In this document: positions 44,179 through 55,139 of the stretch, piece after piece | Position numbering within the stretch: position 1 is the first letter of the stretch | Layout: each line of letters opens with the position of its first letter | Assembly (NCBI GenBank): GCA_030998225.1 | Contig: JAPYXD010000553.1 | Span: forward strand, 4,402,001 to 4,466,000 | DNA from: Diplolepis rosae | Lineage: Eukaryota > Arthropoda > Insecta > Hymenoptera > Diplolepididae | Direction: 5' to 3' | Length of the DNA: 64,000 nt | Made by a program: the position numbers and the translations under genes | Notes under the pieces: generated by a model | Told to the model about the DNA's origin: nothing | The model's input: only the letters and a program-made list of their open reading frames with translations | The model's database searches: none

Positions 44179-45270
44179 TTATCCTTGTTGGCACAATGCT
44201 GCTTTCTCACGAGCCAGCTCCAGCTTTACTCAATTTATTCCTCGAAAGTTCTGTACTTGAAGCATTAGCATTGAGTGTAATAGATATTCCCGTTAAGGTG
44301 GATAACATCACATACTACTTAAAGTTTACTTTTTTGCATTCTACTGTAGACTCCCCGACTCGAGTATTAATGCAAAATAAATTAAAATTCAATGGACGTT
44401 ATGGTTGTAGCTTTTGATAGGCTTGTGGGATATACGCAAATTATGCTATAAGATATCCATCTAAAGTAATCGATTCTCCATTAAGGTCACATAAAGAGAA
44501 CGTACAAGTCTCTCTTTCATGTAAGTCCTTATTGAAATCTTATGGAGTGAAAGGGACATCAGCAATGAGTTTTCTTCCTCCTTTCGACATGGATTGGTCA
44601 TTCTGTTTTGATTACTTGCAACCTTTTTTGCTTGGGTCTGTGGAAAATTTCGTAACAGTAGATTCCAACTTTTCACGATCAGTTATCAGGAAACTTGATG
44701 AACGATTATTAGTAATTCAATCTAGTCATGGAATTTTCAAGCTTCCTCAAAAACTTAGTAACAAGTCGATATGGAAAGGATCAGATTGGAAGTTCTGGTT
44801 CTTATTTTATAGCTTAACAATGTATCTAGATTTATTGCCAATGAACGTTCTACGAAATTCCGCATTATTAATTCAGTCTTTGCATACACTTCTAAAAGTC
44901 GAAATAAGTGAGGAAGAACTCAATGTGATCTTGATTTGAGAAATTTTGTACGAGGGAATGAAGAGTTTTACGGTGTATGTCGCATGACATTTATTGTACA
45001 CATGTTTGTACATATTATAAAGTGTGTGAAGTACACTGGTCCTCTTGCTGTCAATTCAACTTTCTTATGGAGCGCAATATTGGTTTCATTAAAAATTTAA
45101 TAACTGCAACCAAAGGCATAGGTTTTGATATTATCGTGAAATTTATGCAGTTTATATCCTACATGAGTCAAACACGTAATTTTTCTGCTTCGCCAATTGC
45201 CAAAGTACTGTTACGTCAAAAACGTAACACTTCTCTTCTTAAAAGATCTCCTCGTTTTATGTAAAGATCG

Positions 45271-46049
45271 GAAGGATCCTCTCTAAGGGATGAGGAATAG
45301 TCAGTGATTGAGAATGGTTAATGATATAATAGTATATTACGTGCCTAGGTACATAATGAGGATTATTACGCGACGAGCGACAATGCTCGCAGGAGATCGA
45401 AGCCAAGGCGGTAGAGTCGCGGGACGTGACAGTACATTGCAACAGTCTCCTTCCTGCAAAAAGGTCCACACTTTCTCATTAGTTGGCTAGATCTCAGCGA
45501 ATGCTCCTAGAGTAACGATTGAGGGCTTATTTCTTTCTTGAAGAGTTGTGCTTTTATTACATTAATCGATTGTATCGAATTTGTTTCATTTTAAGGATCA
45601 TAAAATAAGTTTTAAAAAAATTGTACAAGTTTTTTTTTACATTAATTAATCAATTTTAATTTAATGAAAATGAATATTATGAGACATTTTTCATGAATTG
45701 GCCAGAAAAATCAATTTTGTACGACCGTCTGGAGCCAAGATAACTTTTGTTTCAAAAGAATCTGGAAGACGCAATAAACATTTTACAGTAGCTTACTTCA
45801 TGGATGTTAATATTGAATACCTATATTTTCAATAAAAGAATACTAGGATGCGTTTACTTGATTTATAGAAATTGGGTAATCAAGTGTAGGATGCAAGCGC
45901 GAAGCGCAGCAGTTGGAGTGGGCGGCGGAATGAGGGTAGCGCTGCGCGCTGGTACTAAAAACTGATTTCGTGCATTCAAATTGGATCATGCTTCCAAAAC
46001 CTTCAATATCTTAGCTCCAGAAGGTCATACAAAATTCATTTTTTAAAAA
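45271..46049. other. Spacer after tnp2 transposase 2
   Basis: No gene. A GC-richer bit at 45345-45480 and an AAGCGCGAAGCGCAGC block at 45893-45910 (like repeat A) are the only structure. Confidence 0.45.
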
Positions 46050-46253
46050 TTATTCTAGGTTAAAATTAAAGTTGAACTGTAATGGAAATATGCAATAATT
46101 TTATTTATTAACGCTAACATTTTTTTAAATATAGACATTATATTTTTAAAATTTTAAGCGTTAATAAATAAAATTATTGCATGTTTCCATTACGGTTCAA
46201 CGTTAATTTTAACCTAGGATAAAGAAACCTAGCGTTCAGCCGGTTTGCTAGGG
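46050..46253. mobile_element. CCCTAG-family MITE, truncated copy
   Basis: Inner palindrome (TGCAATAATTTTATTTATTA..AGCGTTAATAAATAAA) and a right end CCTAGCGTTCAGCCGGTTTG then CTAGGG, as in 50969-51531. The left end and the GTGCAGTGG core are missing. Confidence 0.6.
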
Positions 46254-46547
46254 CTGATGATTCTGCTATCTCTTCTGGATAAATTTCTTTTCATTTCGCA
46301 GTTTTTGACATTCTTTTTTCTCATGTTTCTCTCTGTTTGACTGCCTCATTACCAATGTGTATGCTTCATAAATACTTAAACCCTGCAGTGCGCGGAATAT
46401 AGAAATTCAGGATCTGACAGTGACCATTGTGCAAATACTTTATATAGCTATTATTAGGTTCCGAGCAATGGCGAATGCAGGTTAGATTTTTGGAATTTGA
46501 GAGGAGATTAGCTGATTAAATCAGGTTGGCAAGGTCTGATAATTTAT

Positions 46548-46900
46548 TTGTGTCCAAACGGGCGGAAAAAATCGCATTGCATGCTTGTGCGTAGAGCGGC
46601 ATGCAGTCAATTGTACCTCGGCGTCAAAATCGGGCGAAATATTCATACCGCCCGCTTCAAAGGGCGAAAATGTTCATACCGCCCGCTTCAACGGGCAAAA
46701 TGTTCATACCGCCCGAAATTTGACTGCCCGCGGCTAACTACGCACTCGCACGCAACGCGATATTTTCCACCAATTTGGACACAAAACGTCGTGTGTACCT
46801 CGAGTGACATGGTGACGATGTGACTCGTGTGAATACCGCCCGAGTGGTATTCGCACTCATCATAATCGCCACCATGCCGCCCTTGGTACACAATCTACTA
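46548..46900. mobile_element. Composite MITE (GTGTCC + GTGTACC modules), reverse copy
   Basis: Reverse-oriented copy of 20149-20517 with the same two modules in the same relation: 46548-46785 and 46793-46891, then CAATCTACTA. It contains three minisatellite units (TGTTCATACCGCCCGCTTCA). Its GTGTACC module is shorter at the centre. Confidence 0.7.
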
Positions 46901-47293
46901 TTTTATTTGTGGGTACGTTGTTACTCGTCGGGTCTATGAGCCCTGAATTTTCCGCAATGATAATAACACACTGTATTTGGATTATTGAAAAATAACACTG
47001 ATACAAAAAAATATAGCAATAATACTATTATAGGATTTAAGTACCTCTTAATTAGAGGGCAAACAAAATAGAGTTGTCGTTTGTGTCTCCTGTTGTCGCA
47101 AGCGAACAACACAAAGTCTTTTAGGATGTTTGTATTTCGTATTAGTCTCCGTGTATTCGCAAAACAGCGATAAATTTCGCAGGAGGTGGTCTAGTGTAAG
47201 GGATGAAAGTCTACCATTAGATACGATCAATTATCCACATACGTATCTTGCCAACTACATGTCGAATAAATGTGACAATGCACTCGTTAGCTA

Positions 47294-47372
47294 CCCTAGC
47301 GGACCCGGTTTAGTGAACGGTCAGTGAATACACTGACCATTCACTGAGCGTTCACTGACCTTGCAATATTAT
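47294..47372. mobile_element. CCCTAG-family MITE, single end
   Basis: CCCTAGCGGACCCGGTTTAG followed by a subterminal hairpin (GTGAACGGTC...GACCATTCAC) and TGACC repeats, as in 62802-63349; no partner end seen. Confidence 0.6.
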
Positions 47373-48889
47373 GAATTAGAAACTTGTGACGAAATATTAG
47401 GAAGAAAATTCTTTTACGAGATGGCAATTCATCCCCAGAACAGCTAACGAAGGAAGACAATACAAGTAATGAACAATACCTCTATAAACCGAGAGACTTT
47501 TATACCGCAGTTCGGGATGAAATTTACCTGAAGAAAACCCCTGAGACTGATTAGCATTTTATGACTTTTAGGTTGACAAAAATTTATCATAAAACAGTCT
47601 GCTCATATGTTAACGCTACTTATGTAATGTCCGCGAAGGGTGTATATTCGTGACATTTCAAAAAAATGTTAAAGGTCTATATAGATGATAAATATACTAT
47701 TAATATAGTATTTAAATCAAAAATTAGAAAAAAAAACTGGATGTTACAAATGAATTTTTCTCCATTTTATTTTACAAAATATTTGTCTGAAAACTTAAAA
47801 AATACAGAAGAAGACAATTAAAAAATTTGATCTAACATGAAAAAGTTTATATATGTTTCAATTACCACGCAACTAAAAATATTTGATCGTAATAATAAAA
47901 ACAGGAATTTACAACGTTTATATGTGAATATTGGAGTAGATGGAAGGAGCAAAGATGATGTATCCCGAGGGGGTTTTCACTCACGAGTTTTTCTAAACAA
48001 GAGACGAATAGCGTTATGAAATACGGGCGAGTCGGAGCGAGTCGACGAGTCAATGACTCGACTATTGCGTATGGGTAAGTGTATATCAATGGCTGCGCGC
48101 GTGAATGTGCATCAAGTATCAACAGATCAGCGTGGATTCTCCGGATAATTGATAATTGGCGATGGCGAATACCAGCGATTCTCGGCGAGTTGCGGCAAGT
48201 ATTTACGGGACTGCAATTTTAACGTTATTTTTCCTTATTAAGGGAAGAAATAGTCTTAATACTCAGTTTGATTTGCAATCGACTCATGAATGGGATCCCC
48301 ACTGATGTAACCCTTGTTCCCTAAATTCAAAAATGTGTTATGTCCCCGAGATGTTTAACGAAAACTATGAATGGTGAAACAAACTTTAGAATGAATTCGA
48401 TGTATCAAACACTTTGCTAATATGTCAATACTAATTATGTGATATATGAAAAGGATTCAGATTTTTGAAAATTGAAAACTCGTAGATAATCTACATGAAC
48501 GATAGGAATTTTGAAAATAACATTTTCTCTTTAATGTTATCAAAACATGTCTTTGTAATCCTGGAAACAAAAAATTTACAACTTGTCTGTATGCATATGA
48601 CAGTAGGCAGATAAAGCAAAGATACCGTCCCACATTTTTTTCGCAATTAAAAAATGTAACATAATGCAGAGGTGCATTATTATAGTAAGACAAGATGTTA
48701 AAAGACACTTCAGGATGAACAGGTTGACTCCGTTGTGAAGAAAAGAAAAATTCCCAATTTTCAGATATGGGCTGACTCAATAGACGGTCAAAATGTATCT
48801 GGTGTAATACTTTTTTCAAATTTTTAAAACTGGATAGGTCAGAGAAAGAGAAAGACCCTCTTAGATCGCTCGCGTTCAATAAGAAGTTG
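47373..48889. other. Stretch without supported genes
   Basis: AT-rich. A block CATATGTYAAYRCTRMTTAT recurs at about 47604, 48420 and 52000. The 151-codon minus frame at 48457-48912 has no ATG and no domain. Confidence 0.4.
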
Positions 48890-49263
48890 ACTTTGTGTAC
48901 GAAAACAATCAAAAAGTGCGTCTTTCGTATCGCTGCAAAATCAAAATATTTCCATACTTAAATCGCTGTATCTCATTAAATTATTGTTTGAATGCTTCAA
49001 AATTTTTATAGTATACTTAGTATACTCGAGCAATAGTATAAATTCTAATGAAGTCGAGAAATCATACATGTTGTTAATAATAATCGATTGTTTACGGAAG
49101 CCGAACGATGACCATGCATTGATACTTTCAACGAGCAAAAGTAATCGAGGAAGTTTTGAATTCGAACAACTTCCAGTGAGAAAGTTGTCCGCTAGAATTT
49201 GAGGAAGTTTTCTGTGAAATCAAAAATATTTTTCATTGAAAACTGATGAAAACTCTAGTGGTG

Positions 49264-49371
49264 ATGTATTTATCACCGCAATCACGCTCCGCGCGCAGTA
49301 AATCCAGCTCATATGACAGAAAAGCTGAAATGGGCACTGAAAAAGGACACACGGATCTTGTAAATGAGTAA
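49264..49371 (+). CDS. Orphan ORF, left copy (35 codons)
   Basis: ATG then MYLSPQSRSARSKSSSYDRK, AEMGTEKGHTDLVNE, stop. Aligns without indels to the beginning of the minus-strand ORF at 49694-50011. Shorter because of an early stop. Function unknown. Confidence 0.35.
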   Translation: MYLSPQSRSARSKSSSYDRKAEMGTEKGHTDLVNE

Positions 49372-49693
49372 GAGTGACAAAGAGATGCGCTTAATTACAA
49401 CTAATCTACGCTCAATAATGTAATTAATTATGATATAATATTAAATTGTACAATTATCATGTAATATTAATTAATCTACACTTAATAAACATGAATTTTC
49501 GATTTCCATTCAACAATCATCCCATGTATCTTAAAAGTTACTTATCTTTCATAGTTTTTTGATGAAATTCGTTATTCGTTAAATTTATGTTAAGATTAAG
49601 GAAGTTTATATATTTATTTTTCATATCGACACGTGCTTTGTACGTATTTGCTGCAAAATCAATGTAGCTAAATACTTTGAAACAAGACAATAT

Positions 49694-50011
49694 TCAGTTG
49701 TTATTACCATCTGTAGATTTGTTGATTTCTACCAGTTTAAAAATATTTTCAAAAAATTGTTGCCCGTCTGGACTTAAAGACTGATATAGGCTTTTAGCAT
49801 CTTCAATTTTCGGAATTTTTACGCCAACATGCGGTGGTGCCGGCGCTTTCATTAAATCGACAAATACTTTGCATTTTATGTCGAACATTTTTGGATTGCA
49901 ATAGTAATTTTCATGAAAACCCGAGTGTTCTTTTCCAGTGCCCGTTTTAGCTTTTCTTTCGTCTGTGCTGGATTGACTGCATGCGGAGTGTAATTGAGGT
50001 GATAAATACAT
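49694..50011 (-). CDS. Orphan ORF, right copy (105 codons), unknown function
   Basis: From the first ATG (50011): MYLSPQLHSACSQSSTDERK, GTGKEHSGFHENYYCNPKMF, DIKCKVFVDLMKAPAPPHVG, KIEDAKSLYQSLSPDGQQFF, ENIFKLVEINKSTDGNNN. Hydrophilic, three cysteines, no membrane segment; a frame extension before the ATG (KITALAV) would look signal-like but lacks a start codon and would need an upstream exon. A CTCTAG just before the ATG could be an acceptor. It does not resemble any transposon protein I know. It is the best candidate here for a non-transposon gene, duplicated as an inverted pair. Confidence 0.4.
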   Translation of the reverse strand: MYLSPQLHSACSQSSTDERKAKTGTGKEHSGFHENYYCNPKMFDIKCKVFVDLMKAPAPPHVGVKIPKIEDAKSLYQSLSPDGQQFFENIFKLVEINKSTDGNNN

Positions 50012-50139
50012 AACCGCTAGAGCAGTAATTTTCAATGAAAAATATTTTTGATTTTATAGAACACTTCCTTAAATTCTAGCGGACAAATTTCTCATTGGAA
50101 GTTCTTCGAACTCAAAACTTATTACGGATGACCTCCACT

Positions 50140-50968
50140 AAAACGACAAAAAAAATAAAAACTTTATTGAGGTGGACCCCAGGGTTCGGGATTACCCACG
50201 GCGTCACCGGCGTTACTAACAAGGAACCCTAGGTAGGTGTCCCCCTCCGATTTTGTTCGTTCGCACATATGTTGTAGTACTCGAAAAACTACGCGACACC
50301 TATTTTTTTTTACGTGTCCAAAATGGTTTTTAGGGGCTAAAAATCACCCCCGAAAAGTGCAGTACCAAATACCCATTTAATTGTTTCACATATAATAACA
50401 GAATCTTTCACAATCAAACCAACTCAAGAAATATCCTCACTATGAGAGATGAAATATGTGATTTTGTCATGTTAATAAAAAAGATTTTTGGGGGGTAAAC
50501 TATCCCACAATAAGTTTTAATTATACAGAAATTTTTCAAACAGACATTATTTCAACCTGAAAAATCTGGAAAAATTATATGTTGCACGCGATAATAAAAT
50601 AAACATTACGTATATTTGCATTTTTATGAGAAATTTATTTATAAGGGGTAACCACCCTTGAGTGCATGTTATCATACTTCTAAAAAATAAAGTAAATTTC
50701 ACATACAAAACCAAGCAGAAAAAATTCTTTCAAACAGAGGGCTGTGTAAACCCCTCTGACGTGCGATGGTAACAAAGCGATCTTCTTGGCGGCGCCTTTC
50801 AAGCTGGTGGTGATGGAACGAAAAAAAGAAAAACGGTTAGAAGAGAAAATAATATAAAAGAATTTTTGAAGCAGCTCTCAGACTATCCTTGACAATTTTG
50901 TGTTTTATAAAAAAAGATGACTTGGGTTCGATCCTGTCGTTGTCGGTGGAGGTAAAAGAATTTAACGT
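50140..50968. other. Insert in the right arm, possible retroelement tail
   Basis: On the minus strand the left border reads CCACCTCAATAAAGTTTTTA then an A-rich tail, as at the 3' end of a retroposed RNA. 50928-50945 has GGGTTCGATCC, a box B-like motif, but no box A at the right distance. No coding. Confidence 0.35.
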
Positions 50969-51531
50969 CCCTAGCGAACTAGCTGAACGCTAGCTTTACG
51001 CTGTAGCGTAAAGCTATCGTAAAGTAGCATTATAACTCATGAATGAGGCAAAATGAATATTCAAAATGTTTTCATCCATATTCTACGTTAAAAATAACGT
51101 TAAAAGGTAATGGACATATGCAATAATTTTATTTATTAACGCTAAAAATGAAAAAAACACAATACCTGTCATTGTAGGCAGTGCAGTGGTCCACCTTTTG
51201 TGGAACGTCTCCACGGTTGAAGTTGACATTGGTCGGAGTGAGACACAACTATACTTTCATCTCACTCTAACAAATAGTCAATCCTGACGGTGAAGACATG
51301 GAAAGTGATGAACCACTGCACTGCCTTTAACGACAGGTATTATGTTTTTTTAATTTTTAGCGTTAATAAATAAAATTATTGCATATTTTAATTACCAGTT
51401 AGCGTTATTTATAACGTAGAATAAAGATAAAAACATTTTGAATATTTATTTTGCCTCATTCATGAGTTACGATAGCTTTACGATAGCTTCATGCTACAGC
51501 GTAAAGCTAGCGTTCAGCCAGTTCACTAGGG
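50969..51531. mobile_element. CCCTAG-family MITE, GAACTAGC type
   Basis: Ends CCCTAGCGAACTAGCTGAAC / GTTCAGCCAGTTCACTAGGG. Subterminal perfect hairpin AGCTTTACGCT-GT-AGCGTAAAGCT, inner TTTTATTTATTAACGCTA palindrome, and a core (ACCTGTCATTGTAGGCAGTG, CAGTGGTCCAC) shared with 62802-63349. 563 bp, no coding. Confidence 0.75.
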
Positions 51532-51812
51532 GTAATTAACCACGTTACAAACTTTCTTGATTACTTTTACTCGTTGAAAGTATCAATGCATGGTCGTCAT
51601 TCATCTTACATAGAAAATCGATTATTATCAACTACACGTATGATTTCTCGACGTCATTAGAATTTCTACTATTGCTCGAGTATATTATGCATACTATATA
51701 ATTTTTTAAGCATTTTAACAATAATTTCCTGAGATACAACGATCTAAGTATGTAAATATATTGATTTTGCATCGATACGAACGACGCTCTTTTTGATTTT
51801 TATCTCGCTCGT

Positions 51813-52271
51813 TTCGAAACATACAAAAAAGTTGAAAATTATGAAAAGGTGCGTTTCTCAATTCTTCATATGCTAGTAATTTGTTTCGATCGATTCTTTC
51901 AACTTAAATTTTTTCAAACTTGGACAGCCGTCTGACTGCTTGGATAATACTTCTCCGCGTTCTGACGAGAGATTGCCCTTATTGCGTCCGGGCGCTCATA
52001 TGTCAATACTGCTTATGTGATATATAGTACATAAAGAAACAGATTTCTAAAATTTAAAAACAAGTTTGGGTTTTAGACGTCTTAATTTTCTATACCATTA
52101 CGATTAGGTGAAAAGAGAGGTTCACTCGATTTCGACAAGTTTCAAGGCATTAGAATTACACTGCCTCTAAAAATGAAGTCTGCAAGTTACACTTGTAGGA
52201 GGAGCCCCGTTCCTAGAAGGAAAAAATAAGTACTGGGAGATTTACATGACAGAGTGCTCGACTTTCAGATA
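51813..52271. other. Spacer, no gene seen
   Basis: No coding; contains the third CATATGTCAATACTGCTTAT block (about 51998). Confidence 0.4.
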
Positions 52272-52302
52272 CACTCGAGATTCCCTATAACGAGATTCCC
52301 TG

Positions 52303-53709
52303 TGTAACATCCCTACTTTCCCCCTGGTTGCCAGACGCTTCAGTCAGCCAGGGTTCGGTAGGATGTGGGGGAGTAGGGAATGCAATAATTTCGGAGACGG
52401 ACTTTTAATATCAAAATATATCAAATTTATTCATGAAGAAACTTATAACTATTAATAATACAAAAAAATGAAGAAATAAGACGGAGTGTATGTGTGAATG
52501 TGGATAACAAAAATAACAAATGGTGTGCCGGTGTCAGTGTGTGAGTTTACTGCGTGCGTGTGTGTGTGTGATTGTGTGTGTGTTTGTGCGATTGTTGTGG
52601 ATGCGCGGGTACGCGAGCACAGGCCTATCGGTTCGCTGCTGGTGGACCGGTTATTCGTTGCACAATTTACTTTTCTGTAAATAAAACATACAAGGTCGTA
52701 GGGGTTACGGATCGGCGATTTACAATATGTTGTCGTAGCCCGATTCCCCTCGGGGGGGGCGCGGTCACCTTGACCCCTCCTCCGGTCGCTCGTTTCGTCG
52801 GTCACGGTCAAGTCTCGGTCGTTTAGGGAGGGGCGCTCTCAGCGGTATCTGAGCGTTGGCGCCCCACCCTTGGTGCCTCGGCCATGGCAGTATCCAGAGG
52901 GCCGAGGGTACTGGTGGGTCGGTCTGTCGGTAATTCCCCACGTCGGGCCCGGTCACCGGTATTTGACGGGACCCAATCCTGGGCGGGGCCTCGGCCATGG
53001 CAGGATCCAGAGGGCCGAGGGTACTGGTGTGTCGGTCGGTTGGTATGTTTGTCCGGGGAGAAGGTTAGGTTCACGTTGCCCCGGTGAGAACCGGGTGAGG
53101 CGTGAATCAGGCGTGCCTGATGTCACGCACCGCCCCCTCGTCCCATGGCCAATGGCTTCAGCCATTGGTCAGGGGACGAGCTGGTTCGCCGGTTTGGTGT
53201 ATGCGATTCGGATAGGTACGGATTGGTACGGTAGGAAACGGTTAGGTTCGGTTTGGTGCGTTTGGGTTCGGTTAGGTATGGTAGCAGTCTTCGTTTGTGT
53301 TGTCCTGATGCAGCCTGAGCAGCACCCAGTCAGGGGAACCTGACGCTGGGTGCCAGCTCCCACCGAGGGCTGACCATGGGGGAACCCATCGGTCAACGGT
53401 CGATGCCGCTGAATCAGGACAACCGGTTTCATGCAGTCTCATCCAGGGATGTCTGTGCGAGGGTCAGTCAGGGGAACCTGACGCTGAACCCTCCCACATG
53501 TCGAAAACCGGCCATGGGGGAACCCATCGGTCAGTGTTCAACGCGGCATCTCTGGGTGAACGGTGGGTGTCAACCTGGTCAGCCTGAGCAGCACCCAGTC
53601 AGGGGAACCTGACGCTGGGTGCCAGCTCTCACCGAGAGTCCACCATGGGGGAACCCATCGATCGACGCTCGATGTTACCGGAACAGGAGGCAGGCACAGT
53701 TCGTTACAC
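52303..53709 (+). mobile_element. GC-rich solo LTR, 1407 bp
   Basis: Starts TGTAACATCCC and ends GTTCGTTACA; CCTG flanks both sides (52299-52302, 53710-53713). Clear GC island against AT-rich host. Contents: a long-range stem (CATCCCTACTTTCCCCC with GGGGGAGTAGGGAATG), a GT microsatellite (about 52555-52600), a tandem duplication near 52880-53045 (GGCCGAGGGTACTGGTG twice), a perfect hairpin CCAATGGC-TTCA-GCCATTGG (53146-53165), and the GGAA hairpin array. No coding. 4-bp duplication and TG/CA ends support a Gypsy-type LTR. No internal region remains. Confidence 0.7.
53321..53665 (+). repeat. Array of GGAA-loop hairpins in the solo LTR
   Basis: GTCAGG-GGAA-CCTGAC at 53329-53344, 53467-53482 and 53598-53613, alternating with ATGGG-GGAA-CCCAT at about 53376-53389, 53514-53527 and 53644-53657. 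The first and third of the former are extended by GCACCCA/TGGGTGC. All six share the same tetraloop. Confidence 0.8.
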
Positions 53710-54219
53710 CTGTAACAAGGCCTCAATTTAACGAGCGCGTCATGTCTCCCCATAACGAGCAGACGACCGACCCCTCTTCTCCCACTACTACGGAATGAAG
53801 CGCGCTCGAATTAGAAATGTATTTTTTGCGAATTTCCCAATTTTTATCCCGTTTTCCAAACTTTTCAAAATTTCCATTTTTTTATTAATCGTCAAGACTT
53901 TTCTTTTTGGAAATATTCAAAAATACACCTGATAAGCATAGATATTTTTATTATTATATTATTATATTTTTAGTATTTTGAGTGCATACCGTCAAATAAG
54001 TCAATTCCATGTTCAATACTCGCAAACATTTTTTTTATACGCTTTTTACTATGCAAATACAATTATTCACATGGCATCACTGACAGACTGACTGCGCGCA
54101 TCATATAACGCGCATAACAGCGCGTAGCAACAAGTAGGATATGGATGGGATCCCTCTCGCGCTCGATGCAGAGAGATCTCCGATGCTCGAGCTTCTCGTT
54201 ATAGGGAATCTCGAGTGTA

Positions 54220-55139
54220 CGTTCAAAAGTTACTTAAAACTAGAAGTACCGTTCTTAAACAATTAGATCAATAGTCCTGGAAAAAGTGGAGAACATTCCA
54301 AAAGTATTCAGTAGAAAGTCCGTGAAAATTCTGATTACGCAAAATGTATAATTTCAATGCACTCGTGCATGAAAACGTGAAAGCCAGTCAATGAAATTCT
54401 TATAGACTATCAAAGGCAATAAAAAAAAACGATTTTCGCAAGCTACCTTTTTTTTAATACTTTCATTATGCTTACTATACACTATCACTACACATCGCTG
54501 AACATAATATATTACCCGCTGTTAAAATTAATCTTACGCTGACAGAATTCGAACCTTAACTTTTATCTAACCCAAATGTATAACGCAGTCTATGCTTTTA
54601 AATTAAACCGCACGGCTACCGAAGCACTTGCGATATTTCCTAAAAAATGTTGGGTACATTTTATCCTTAGAAAATGCTGGGCCATGTAAGAAATTGCTGC
54701 GCCTTGTTTCGTCAACAATTTTATATAAGGCTAACAAAAGTTTTTAAATAAAGAGATTTTTAATAAATTAATATCAAATATAAGGATTTTATAATTTCCA
54801 AAATTTATGTCACTTCACAAAGTAATAAAAACTGTGCGTATCTAAAAACTGACATTGACAACTGCGTATCGTATCAGTAAAAATTTCACAAGACTTTCAA
54901 ACGCAGTCCAAGAATGTTTCTTTGACTTGTATAACATGTATTTATCTCTTTCTAATCAAATTATTCTATCCAAACTCTTTTAAAACCCGAGGCACTCTTT
55001 AGAAGAAGTATTTGCCTTTCTCAAATTTGTTCAAAAACTTTACAATAAAATTGGAAAGAATTTCGTTCTTTGACTGTGCTTGAATTAATCTAGGACATTA
55101 TTTCATAATTGCTGAAGTTGATCTCAATATCAAAACGAG
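54220..55139. other. AT-rich stretch, no gene seen
   Basis: No supported feature. Confidence 0.5.

Larger units (their letters stand above)
39385..45270 (+). pseudogene. CACTA/tnp2-like transposase 2, split by two insertions
   Basis: Pieces in order. 39385-39927: DNVAEMISVLSA-stop-FNLTYEMRIK, cysteine pairs (FYC, CEKC), EITDLKYQVEKLL, ending CDVENGELHR. 43480-43634: KIIKIHPKAIIYNVAIDGF, a stop and a shift, NALPLRLRSKF. 44182-45270: HEPAPALLNLFLESSVLEAL, NGRYGCSF followed by TGA TAG (44415-44420), YGVKGTSAMSFLPPFDMDWS, FDYLQPFLLGSVENF (catalytic-type D), NKSIWKGSDWKFWFLFYSL, a shift near 44936, MTFIVHMFVHIIKCVKYTGP, a shift near 45060, IGFIKNLITATKGIGFDIIV. This matches tnp2-family transposases throughout. 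It is more complete than its paralogue at 8737-9566. Confidence 0.8.
48890..51830. repeat. Inverted repeat locus, right arm interrupted
   Basis: 48898-49145 matches the inverse of 51560-51812; 49140-49370 matches the inverse of about 49905-50125. The right arm is thus split by 50130-51550, which contains a MITE (50969-51531) and a retro-like tail (50140-50240). The arms are diverged but with few indels. Both arms carry related short ORFs starting MYLSPQ. Confidence 0.6.
52272..54217. mobile_element. TA-flanked element carrying a solo LTR
   Basis: Ends CACTCGAGATTCCCTATAAC / GTTATAGGGAATCTCGAGTG (23 bp, perfect) with TA at 52270-52271 and 54218-54219. Without the LTR inside it the element is about 535 bp and non-coding, a Tc1/mariner-type MITE by target site. 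Confidence 0.75.

Noticed and set aside
48457..48912. 151-codon minus-strand ORF
   Set aside because: No ATG anywhere in it, no domain, AT-rich biased composition; chance opening is likely.
52452..52826. ORFs through the GT microsatellite (CVCVCD repeats)
   Set aside because: Products of the microsatellite inside the solo LTR; no domain.
53190..53285. Insect telomeric (TTAGG)n repeat
   Set aside because: Several GGTTAGG/GGTTCGG words occur, but spacing is irregular and there is no tandem TTAGG run.
52823..53612. Overlapping ORFs in the GC-rich LTR
   Set aside because: High GC reduces stop frequency in all six frames; no frame shows protein-like features, and LTR structure explains the region.
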